A stretch of DNA of 46,909 bases. Source: Gnetum montanum. Its lineage: Eukaryota; Streptophyta; Gnetopsida; Gnetales; Gnetaceae. The DNA lies in assembly GCA_015680685.1 (NCBI GenBank), contig MNCI01008960.1, forward strand, positions 1,128-48,036, in the 5' to 3' direction. Both the position numbers and the translations under genes were made by a program. This document shows, in pieces, positions 22,243 through 31,577 of this stretch. The notes beneath the pieces are model-generated. The model saw only the letters and a program-made list of their open reading frames with translations. It was not told where the DNA came from and made no database searches. Numbering within the stretch: the first letter of the stretch is position 1; each line of letters begins with the position of its first letter.

Positions 22243-23943
22243 ATGAGTTCAACTACAGTGGCAGGATCTCAAAATCTAAATATTACCCTAACATCAACCT
22301 ATGTAACAACAATTGGAGGTATTACCCAACTAATAGGCACTTTGAATATACAAACTCCACCAATAGTAACCTCAGTACCAAGTCCTATAGTAACCTTGAT
22401 AGTAGCTTCAACTTATACTATGGGATCATCCTCACATCATGTACCTCCTCCATTTTTCTTAAGTCTAATTCCTCTCTCCTTCAGTAGTTTGAGTTACAAT
22501 GTTCCAATTACTTAGCCATACCTAGGACAAACCCTTGGAGAATTATTAAATCAAAAAACATCAATTATACCTCAAGGCCTATGGGTTCTCCCACAAGGGA
22601 GAGATGTAGAAGTTAAAAACATTCACTTATAACCTATTTTTAAGGGGACAAATGATGAGGATTCAGTCACTCACATAAGAGAATTTGAAACAACATTATA
22701 TATGGTAGCACCTCAAAATGGGGCTAGGACTAAAATGATTGCTTTGAAATCAACCCTAAAAGACAAAGCTAATTTTTAGCTACAAACCATTAGAACACAA
22801 ATTAGTTCTTGGGATGAGTTTAAAAATGCTTTTGTAAAAATATGTATTTCTAATGATAGGCTATATTCATTAAGGAAGCAATTAATGAATTTTATGCAAC
22901 ATGAGGATGAGGACTATGAAAGCACCTTTGATAGGTTTAAAGGGTTATGTTTAAAGAATCCAAATCATGGCTTCCCAACTGATCAATTAATCCAAATTTT
23001 TGTAGAAGGTTTACTACGTTATTGTAGGAAAAATGTTGACTTTGCATGTGGGGGAAATATTTTAAATGTGAAACCAGAAGATGGTTGGAGAATTATAGAT
23101 TCATTAGTAGATCAAAGTAAATGTTGGTGAAAACCCAACATTATGCAAGTCATGACTAAACAAATAGAACAATTAAATAGAAAAGTCGACAAGTTAACAT
23201 GATTGATTAAGAAACAAGCTCATAGAATTCAAAATGAAGCATGCAACATTTGTGCTAGTCCCTAGCATCACCAAACAACCTACCCAGCCTTATATTATTG
23301 TTAGGAGGAAATGCAAGAGTCAACTAAGGCCTTTCAACAATTTAAGAGCCAACCAACAATGAACTTTCCTCAACAACTATTCTACCCACAACAATATCCT
23401 CAAAATAATTTTAGTCCATTTAAGAATCCAAATAATGAACACTTGCATAAACTCATCTAAAGCCTTACTTCCTTCATAGAAGAAAGTAGATAATTTATGA
23501 GTAAAACTAGGAGAAGATTTCAAGACTTAACTAGAAACAAATTACCATCCTAACTTTAACCGAATCCTACATCTAAAAGAAAAGGAAATGAGAAATTACA
23601 TTCCATTACTATAAGGAGTTAAAAAATAATCGAACCTAAACCCCAAAAGAATGTGAGATTTCAAAAGGTAGAAACACAAGAGGAAACACAACCAAAAATA
23701 GTCAATGAGGAAGATCAACCAACTAGGGAAAAAGAACAACCATTACTCTCTAGACAACTAGTTTTACCTCCTTTCCCTAAATTCTTACAAGAAGACTTCA
23801 CAACCAAAGCCCATCTTGAAAAAATGTTTAGTGAATTATACTTTTGTATTCCTTTAGAACAAGCAGTAAAAGACACACTGCTCTATGCCAAATACTTAAG
23901 GGAATTATGCACTAGGAGAAGGAAAGAAAAAATTTCTAAATAA
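22243..23943 (+). pseudogene. Element C gag (Athila-type)
   Basis: The first open piece begins at ATGAGTTCAACT (22243). Capsid-like motifs include FKGTNDEDSVTHIREFE near 22634-22690, SWDEFKNAFVKICISNDRL near 22810-22862, LRKQLMNFMQHEDEDYESTF and NHGFPTDQLIQIFVEGL (22965-23014). This is the usual W..F...F / LR..L..F.Q / HGLP..L...FY.GL pattern of Athila gag. A CNICASP segment with following His and Cys residues near 23240-23300 may be a decayed zinc knuckle. The last piece (23653-23943) has LPPFPKFLQ, the familiar PPFPQRL signature before the protease. Several stops are present. Confidence 0.75.
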
Positions 23944-24002
23944 GTTTATTTAGTTGATAATCTTTCTCAACTTATACAAAGATAAGAAATTCCTAGCTAT
24001 TA

Positions 24003-24303
24003 AGATTCAGGAGTTGCTACCATTCCAATTAACATAAATGGATAGGAAATTAAGAATGCCCTATTGGATTTAGGAGCCAGTATTAATATTATGCCTCTGG
24101 AAATGGCTAGATCACTTGATATAGAGGATATAAAAAGACTAAACATGACAATATCATTAGCTGATGGTTCAAGTGTAAAACCCATAGGAATCATAGAAGA
24201 CTTAATAATAGAGGTAGAAAAGGGAACACACCTAATTGATTTTGTTGTTTTGGAAGTAAAAGATCCTAATTGTTTCCCTATTATATTAGGTAGATATTGG
24301 TGA
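24003..24303 (+). pseudogene. Element C retropepsin-like protease
   Basis: LLDLGASINIMPLEM (about 24061-24105) is the Athila protease active-site region, with D-L-G in place of the canonical D-S/T-G. LADGSSVKPIGIIEDLIIEV and FPIILGRYW (24277-24303) follow, the latter ending at a stop. The length from D-L-G to ILGRYW matches the family. Confidence 0.8.
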
Positions 24304-24315
24304 GCAACAGTTGAT

Positions 24316-25400
24316 GTGGTAATTAATTGTAGATTTAGCCAACTTCAACTTTCATTTGCAAATCTAAATTTTACGCTAAATATGTATGATAAGGTAAAAG
24401 AAAATCATATAAATAAATACTTGAAGAAAGCAAAAATGCTTTACATCCTACCCACTTCAGCAATGTCGCAAGATAGGGAAACTTTAGTATTGAATAATTT
24501 TGAGGAAGGACCTTTAGACCTCTTAACTAAGGAACAACAAGATCTCCTTGATCAAATTCTAAATTTAGGATCCAAAAATATTGGAGAAATAATTCAACCA
24601 AAAAATAAAGATTTCTTGGATCTTAGACAACTACCAAATATTCTTAAGTATATTTTTCTAGATCAAAATAAACCATTCATAATAAACACCCAACTTACCA
24701 ATGAGCAAGAAAGCAAACTATTAGAAATTCTACGTAGAAAATCTGAGGCATTTGCATGGAGCTATAAGGATCTTCACTAAGGAATCTCACCCAACATTTG
24801 CCAACATCATATCTATCTAGAAGACAATGTCAAACTAGTAAGGATTCCCCCACAATGAATTAATCCAACCTTAAAACAAACAGTTAAGGATGAAAATTCA
24901 AAATGTTGGGAAGAAGAAATCATTTATCCAATACAAGATAGTGAATGGGTAAGCCCCATTATTGTAGTTCCAAAAACGTGTGGAAAATGGAGAGTTTGTG
25001 TAGACTATAGAATATTAAACCAAAACACAAGAAAGGACTATTTTCCATTACCATACATAGACTGGATTCTAGAAAAATTAGAAAGACATGAATACTACTA
25101 TTTTTTGGATGGATTTAGTGGTTAAAATCAAGTAGCTATTTCCCTTGAAGACCAACATAAAGCAACCTTTACATGTCCTTATGGAACTTTTGCTTATAGA
25201 AAAATGCCCTTTGGCCTTTGTAATGTGTTATCCACTTTCCAAAGAGCCATGATCTCAATATTTTTAGATATGCTAAAATATTATGTTGAAATTTTTATGG
25301 ATGATTTTTCAGTCTATGGGGATACTTATGATGAAACCTTAACATCTTGAACATGTCTTAGATAGATGTATAGATAAAAAATTAAAATTAAGTTGGAAAA
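24316..25400 (+). pseudogene. Element C reverse transcriptase
   Basis: The linker 24316-24780 ends FAWSYKDLH, the usual lead-in to RT. RT signatures: IIYPIQDSEWVSPIIVVPK (24919-24975), KWRVCVDYRILN, FLDGFSG followed by a stop then NQVAIS (near 25105-25140), FTCPYGTFAYRKMPFGLCN, and the catalytic box IFMDDFSVYGD (25288-25322), with both aspartates intact. A frameshift follows TLTS near 25340-25410. Nonfunctional because of stops and the shift. Confidence 0.85.
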
Positions 25401-25411
25401 AGAGTCACTTA

Positions 25412-26212
25412 ATGGTTAAAAGTTATGTAGTATTAGGACATGTTATTTCTAAAGAAGGGATAAGGATGGATGATGAGAAAATAAGAGTCATACCTACACT
25501 TATAGCTCCAACCAATTTAAAGACTCTTCGATCTTTTCTAGGACATGTTGGATATTATAGAAGATTTATCAAAGACATCTCAAAAATTACTAAACCATTA
25601 TATATGCTCTTAGAAAAGGATGTTTCATTTGTGTGGACCAATGATTATCATGAAGCATATTTGGAACTAAAAAAATGGGTAACCATAGCTCCTATATTAA
25701 ATGCACCTAATTGGTATTATCCATTCAATTTAATGTGTGACACTAGTGACATAGCAGTAGGGGCATTTTTAGGACAATACATTGATAATAAACCAAGAGT
25801 GATTTATTATGTGTCCAAAAGTGTAGACCAAGCCCAAGTAAATTATACAACTACAAAAAAAGAACTATTAGCCATTGTGTATGCTCTAGATAAATTTAGA
25901 CATTATTTAATTGGATATAAAACTAGAGTATATACTAATCATTCAGCCATTAAATTCTTAGCTACCAAAAAATAAAAAATGAAAGAATAATGGGATGGTT
26001 CTTATTACTCCAAGAATTTGACCTATCCATTTTAGATACAAGAGGTAGGAAAATGTAGTAGCAAATAATCTTTCCAAGCTAGAAACTCCCGATGAGCACC
26101 AAACACAAGGAATTTTTCATGATGAATTTCTTGATGAATAACTTTTTTATACAAAGAAGGATCCTTGGTTTACTGATATAGCCAGCTATCTTGCCATTAT
26201 GAATACTTCTAC
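25412..26212 (+). pseudogene. Element C RT connection and RNase H, truncated before integrase
   Basis: The open piece 25412-25975 contains LGHVISKEGIRMDDEK, FLGHVGYYRRFIKDIS, FNLMCDTSDIAVGAFLGQ (RNase H start), YYVSKSVDQAQVNYTTTKKELLAIVYALDKFRHYLIGY, and YTNHSAIKFL, where the usual TDHSA is TNHSA, so a catalytic Asp is lost. After 25975 only scattered matches remain, such as LLLQEFDLSIL and FTDIASYLA. The homology stops at the F LTR. Confidence 0.8.
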
Positions 26213-26325
26213 TAATGAGTGGCTAGGTACCTCTACACTCAACCATACGAATATGAGCATGTATGCATGATCCGGTCAAACTCCGCAGACGGACTAGTTG
26301 TGGCATCTAGATACTTACATGTTGT
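26213..26325 (-). repeat. Element F 3' LTR terminal fragment
   Basis: Starts TAATGAGTGGCTAGGTACC and matches 37591-37705, the 5' LTR of element F, base for base apart from scattered changes, up to ...GTTACATGTTG. It then switches abruptly to the T1 internal sequence. On the minus strand this is the LTR's 3' end, which marks where F entered the pol of element C. Confidence 0.75.
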
Positions 26326-26377
26326 TCGCATAAATGTAAATCTAGATGTTAATATGTGTTTCGTATTTTCTGTACAG

Positions 26378-29300
26378 CATTACGCTAAAGCCTGTTCTGA
26401 TTGTTTTGGATATTGCGGGGTTTTGTGCTGTATAAACTCCATCGTCCCCAATGTCCCCCCTCTGCAAACGCAGTTGCAGGGGAAGGCCATCTGGTTCCAA
26501 AGGGGTGCGCTGGAGTTTCTGCAGTTCTTACTGCGCAACTTCAGCGTCATTGTGTGGTCCAATTTGACCAGCAATATCGCTGGTGCCATTTTAGAGCACT
26601 TACTGGCGGGTTCTGCACAAGGGGTTCTGGCCTTTTTGACAAACGGGGCCGTGGATACAGGTCGTCTCGAGGACCGACAACATAGCACCCGAGGCTTAAG
26701 GTGCTTAAGCTGGATATGGGACATGGCCCAGTTTAACTGTTATCATGCATACAACACGCTATTTGTTGCCCGCCATGTCTCGACCTATTTCCAGAACCCA
26801 CAAGGCACGGTATACTACGCAGGAGGGTAAGCGACTTTTGTTAATTGTATTTGTTGTTTGCTATATATCCATCATTTATGTCAAGTATAAGATAATGCGT
26901 ATGTGCTAACTGTAAACTAAGTCTATGTGGCATGGTACAAGTTTTTCATCTATGACAATAGGTTAGTTGGAAATGGAGACACGCTACAATGGGCCGAAAC
27001 AGCAATAATGGCGTTTACTTCCACTAACAACGTGCGCACCGGCGTTATAGGGCAAATCGGCTATGACATGCGTGGATACCCCACCCGCTATGCTGAGGCT
27101 TTTAAGAATTGCCGGGAACTTGGGTGGCTACATGATGACTGAACTTTAGATCCGCCCCTTACCGTCGAGGATGTGCAGAAGAAGCTTCCTCCATTTCTGC
27201 TGCCATTTGGACCTGGTAAGACTCCTATATATGCGATTATTGCGTAGTGTAATTGTGAGTCGTGACTTTGCGTAATACTATGTTCATTTAACTTGTGTTT
27301 TACGCTGTACAGTTAGGGAATCCCGGGAGATTACTCTTACGGTTTCCGGCTGCGAGGCGAACGCCATCCTCTTCCGCTATGGCGATATCAAGGAGGCACA
27401 GCGCTGGCTCGGCCACTCGGCAGCCCCAGTTGCGGTGACCACCAAGATACGAGCAGCGGGCTTATGCATCTATTTTTTGCGGCCACTCCTGATGTCCCTG
27501 CTAGCGAAATGTTAACCCTGGTCAACTCCTTCAACGAAAAGGCGAAGCGTTTTTGCATGTGCGTGCATAATGTGCGCGTCAGTTTCGATATTGACGCTCA
27601 GCTCTTCGAAGACCTGTTTGGCTTCCCCTCGAATGGCCTTCCCGTAAAGGCGAAGGCGAAGAGGAGTGCCGCCTTCCAGGATTGGCTGAAGGAGTGGGTG
27701 AGGGTCCTGAAGGAGGTTAAAGGATTTCCTTGTGAAAGATTCGGGATGGACGTCGCCAAGACACTTTATCCCCTTTTCCGGGCCCGGACCTTTCCCAAAA
27801 CACTCTCGCAGGGGAAGTTCTTTTCTGTAGAACAGACCTGTATTATGCGGGAGGTTCTGGAAGAGGGGACCCAGTTCAATTAGGCAAGCCATTTTGCCAA
27901 GGGGCTACGTAATGAGATGATCAAGCTTTGCAAGAAGCTTGAGTCTCGCTTCAATGTGCATTATGCATTCTTTATAGCTTGCCTCAGGCGTTTTGCTGAG
28001 TTTCTAGTTATCCAAAGGAATGGGGTCTGGGTGCTGCAAGACCGAGACCAGTTGTCTAAACCCTGGATTACGCACATCCTCAGCACTACCCGTGGGCAGG
28101 ATCCGCCGGAAGGAATCGGGGAGTCATTATCTATAACGACGAAGGGGTTGACGACGTCCCAATTGCTTGGCCCCGACAGTGTAGGCGGGATAATGCCCGC
28201 TCACACTGGCGATGCCTCATGGGGGAAACGTCTGGCGGAGGAAATCGTGGAACCTGTAGGTCGGAGCAAGAGGCTTCGCATAATCGAGGCTTCTGCGGAG
28301 GGAGGGAGCGGCACATGCCGAACTGCGGCGGTCAAAGTTCGACGGAGTAAACCTCCTCCTGGTAAGCGTAAAAGGGATATGTTGCAAACTGTATTACCCA
28401 ATGTTTATTTTTAACATGTTCTAAATGATGTGCCAAGGTATTGTAATATGGCCAGTGAATGTTACAGAATAGTTGACCCCTGAAACAGGGGCGATAATAC
28501 TAAGTCGCGGGGAAGGGGCCTCAGTTTTGGAAGGAGAGGCCCCAGCTGTTAGTGCGAGTCGTGCACAGACCCCTGTGCATGAAGAGGCCCCAGCCGTTAG
28601 CGGGAGCCATGCACAAAATCCGGCACGTGAGGAGGTCCCAGCTGTTAGCGGGAGCCGTGCGCAAAATCTAGCGAGTGAGGAGGCCCCAGCCACTAGAACC
28701 AGCGACGCACAGATTCAAGTGCGTGAAGAAGAAAAGGAGGCTGAGAATGTTGGCGAAGTTGCCACTATCACCGGTAGAGGTATGAGCGTGTTAGCAAGTT
28801 TGCAGAATTCTATTACTAGATTAATTTTCTAACTGGATTACACTACAGGGGAAGAAGATGTATCCATGCCTCTCGCTGTGAATAGAGCGTGGAATGACTT
28901 TCCTGACAAGTTTACCTTCATGGAAGGCATTGTCAGTAACATGATCGAGTAGCTAGAGCGCGTTGAACCTGGAGCGGGTATGTTATAGTTGTAGGAAGTT
29001 TGTGATATTTCATAGAGGTAACGTGTCACCAATATTGATGATTGTTTCTATTAGGAGCTTACCTCCGATGGGATCCCACGGAGCCCATTGATCTAGACAC
29101 CGTGGAGCCTCCATCTGATGGGGCGGCCATGCCACGCCACATTTATGATGAAATACGTAAATGTGCGTTACGCTCAACACGCTCCTTATGGGAGAGTAGG
29201 GGTGTCAATGAGAGCCTCTGGAAAAGGCTACGGAAGACGGAGCAAAGGGTTGAGTCTCTGACTAAAGAAGTTGGGGACCTAAGGTCGAGGAATGAGTTCC

Positions 29301-30181
29301 TACAGGCGTGAGAGAGTGGGGATGACGACTGGTGTACCGCTGTTGTCGACTACTCTCGTTATTGGAACGCCATCAAAAACAGCATGCGGACCAGTCGGGC
29401 GTTGGTAGAACAGCGGATGCAGATAGAACTCCTAGCTCAGAAGAGTTAGGATTGGAGGGATTATTGCGAATCCGTACGAGTGGGGGCAGAAAGAGAAGGA
29501 CCATAAACATCTGTATAAGCGAGAGAGTATCGCTTATCGCAAGCTCTACCACGACTCCCCCGTCAAAGCCCAATCCCAAGAGGTCTTTCTGGACATCATT
29601 GGGACGTCTGAAGCCTTCAAAAAATTTGAAGAGCAAGTGACTGTAAGTGCGTCCTTGGAAAGGGAGATGACTCTCCCTGGGGGCCAGAGGACAGTCCCTA
29701 CATTTTTCCCTGACCTGCCTCGCTGGACTAGCGTGGAGAAAGGGAAAGTGAAGGCTGGAGCTGCGTTGGGAGAGGATGTGTGGCCAAACCTATTTGAGGA
29801 AGAGATCATGAAGCACCTGTGGGCTGGCCTGGACAAGCTTCCTTTTGCTGAGGAAGCAGGGCCATCACAAGTAAGTTTAGATAGGACTAAATCTAAGATT
29901 GTTTCGACTGTGGTTCTTATCATAACTCTGCTATTATTTGGATTCAGGTGCCAGAGGAAGATAGGGAGGACGAGGAAGATGAGGAACTAGCACAAGAGGA
30001 AGAACGCAGCGATGAAGAGCACCTTCCTATGGAGCCGGTGTCAGAGCAAAGACCTCATAAAGGGGAAATTGCTCATGAAAGATTAATTCCCAGACATGAA
30101 GGCCCACTAGAGGACGATCCATTAGGGCTGGATCCCGAATTAAGAGACACTGGTGACAGTGGCAGTAGGGGAAATGTGTAA
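26378..30181 (+). pseudogene. Multi-exon gene inside T1, antisense, with FCP1/NIF-like HAD segment (5' truncated, decayed)
   Basis: Exons supported by GT-AG sites: 26378-26826; about 26943-27215; 27312-28371; 28489-28779; 28849-28977; 29055-29870; 29948-30181. The joins at 27215/27312, 28371/28489, 28779/28849 and 28977/29055 are all phase 1 and keep the frame; the last is phase 0. Exon 1 carries LKPVLIVLDIAG, then after a small frameshift GKAIWFQRGALEFLQFLLRN and FSVIVWSNLTSN. This resembles motifs I and II of FCP1/NIF-type HAD phosphatases, but lacks the second Asp of DxDx. Exon 4 has four 16-residue repeats. Exon 6 is partly coiled-coil (29180-29305). The last exon is acidic (REDEEDEEL). 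Stops at 27883, 28951, 29309 and 29446 and frameshifts near 26415, 27465 and 29500 make it nonfunctional. Exons upstream of 26378 are lost. The function is unknown. Confidence 0.65.
28528..28719 (+). repeat. Four 48-bp in-frame tandem repeats (16 residues) in the antisense gene
   Basis: Units read EAPAVSASRAQTPVHE, EAPAVSGSHAQNPARE, EVPAVSGSRAQNLASE and EAPATRTSDAQIQVRE. All units stay in frame, which supports the plus strand as the coding strand. Confidence 0.8.
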
Positions 30182-30747
30182 TTGTAATTTACGCATAATT
30201 TTATTGATGTAAGGTTGAGTGAATAACTGTTAAAGACTTGCTATAAGATCGAGTGGACATTTTAAACGTCAATTAGTTTGTTGTTTGGATTTTTATGCTT
30301 TTATCTGCATCAGCGTGAAAATAAATGTTAAGGATTCTGCCTAAGTGATACTGATAGAGTGTAATAACTAGTTTAAAGCCGTTGCGGGCCTGTTGCGTAT
30401 TCAAACGTAAATGGTCACAGTATGCAATACTGCGTAATTAGTTTAAGGCCGTTGTGGGCCTGACGCGTAATGTATAGCAAGCGTAACTAATGATAGTACA
30501 TAACTCTGGATAACTAGTTTAAGGCCGTTGCGGGCCAACTGCGTAAATTGTAACAGAATATAATCTTGTGTGAATGCGTAAAATAATGTGAGAGCGTGAA
30601 TAATGCGGGTGCGATAAAAACGTAAGAAATGACAAGTGTAAACACAAAGAGTGAAGGTAGCGTAAAAGTGTATCGGAACAAAAGAAATTGTTAAGTAGGG
30701 ACCGTGATAACTTACAAGGACATTGTAGTACACGCAAAGACCATCGT
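30182..30747. repeat. TTACGC/GCGTAA-rich spacer with three diverged repeats (T1)
   Basis: Lies between the converging antisense gene and the T1 protease. The core GTTTAAGGCCGTTGCGGGCC recurs starting near 30371, 30440 and 30518, about 70-78 bp apart. GCGTAA-type words are frequent, as in the T1 LTR U3. It may hold the 3' end signals of the antisense transcript; none could be fixed. No gene is seen. Confidence 0.6.
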
Positions 30748-31560
30748 TCAACCTTTAATACGCAATTGTCTCTTAATGGCCTTTATGTCAGGTGCTGCGT
30801 AAGGGCGAGGAGACTTATGATTTAACTCCTCTATGCTGTCATCTGGGAATGGTAGGTCGGCCCAGGCCAGACCATCATCATTGCTGTCGGTTTGTTGAGG
30901 GGCTTGGAGATGGGTCTGATCATCAGTCGTCTCTATCTCCGAACCCCGTTCTTCTTCAATGTTACTGACGGTCCTCGGGGTGATTTCGTCGTTGCGTATG
31001 ATAACCTCCCCTCCAGCGTAGGGCAGGTGTATCTCTTGATGTATCGACGACGAAACCACCCTCAGCTGGGCTAACCAAGACCTCCCTAAGATCAAGTTGA
31101 AGCTGGGCATCTCCTCGACGACTAAGAACATGGCCTCTATTGGGAATTGATCCCCCGCCACAAACTCTATACGCACCATTCCCTTGACTTGAACCCGTGC
31201 CCCGTTGAACGATTTTACGCAGGCCATCGTCATGGGGGTGATCTGGTCGACCAAGCCCAACCTATCCATTATGGAATAAGGAACGACGTTAGCAACTGCG
31301 CCATCATCCACGTGTACCCTCCGGATCCGGTACTGGCCGACCCGAATGGTAATGAACATAGGCTCAGTCGTCACCTGACCTTTCCCTGGATCGTCTTTGA
31401 CAGACTCGTCATGAAAGGTCAGCAAGGTAGGCTTGGATTGCTCAGCTTCAAAAGGAAACATGACAACGTGTATCACTTCCTCTTCCGCTGGAAGGCTGGC
31501 ATCCACTGATATGGACATCAGCATGCGTACCATAGCCTCACGGTGTTCTCGAGAAGTCAT
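30748..31560 (-). pseudogene. T1 retropepsin-like protease domain
   Basis: A 270-residue open piece that continues gag after a frameshift between 31578 and 31560. RVHVDDGAVANVVPYSIMD (near 31320-31265) is the active-site region. As in T2, the serine/threonine of D-S/T-G is Asp (DDG). FNLILGRSWLAQL (near 31105-31066) is the C-terminal signature. An acidic linker rich in Asp, Glu and Thr follows, and the frame closes with KAIKRQLRIKG. No RT follows; the spacer starts at the stop. It probably formed one polyprotein with gag. Confidence 0.8.
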
Positions 31561-31577
31561 AAGTATGTCGTAAAGGC

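Larger units (their letters stand above)
22243..26212 (+). mobile_element. Element C: truncated Athila-lineage gag-pol
   Basis: A plus-strand element with gag, protease, RT and RNase H in the Athila order. No LTR or primer site is seen on the left. On the right, the coding similarity ends at 26212, where element F's LTR terminus begins, before any integrase. Its proteins diverge from those of element E, so it is a different subfamily. Confidence 0.8.

Noticed and set aside
28421-28693. Repetitive 90-residue minus-strand frame
   Set aside because: It is the antisense shadow of the 16-residue repeat; introns and phase support the plus strand.
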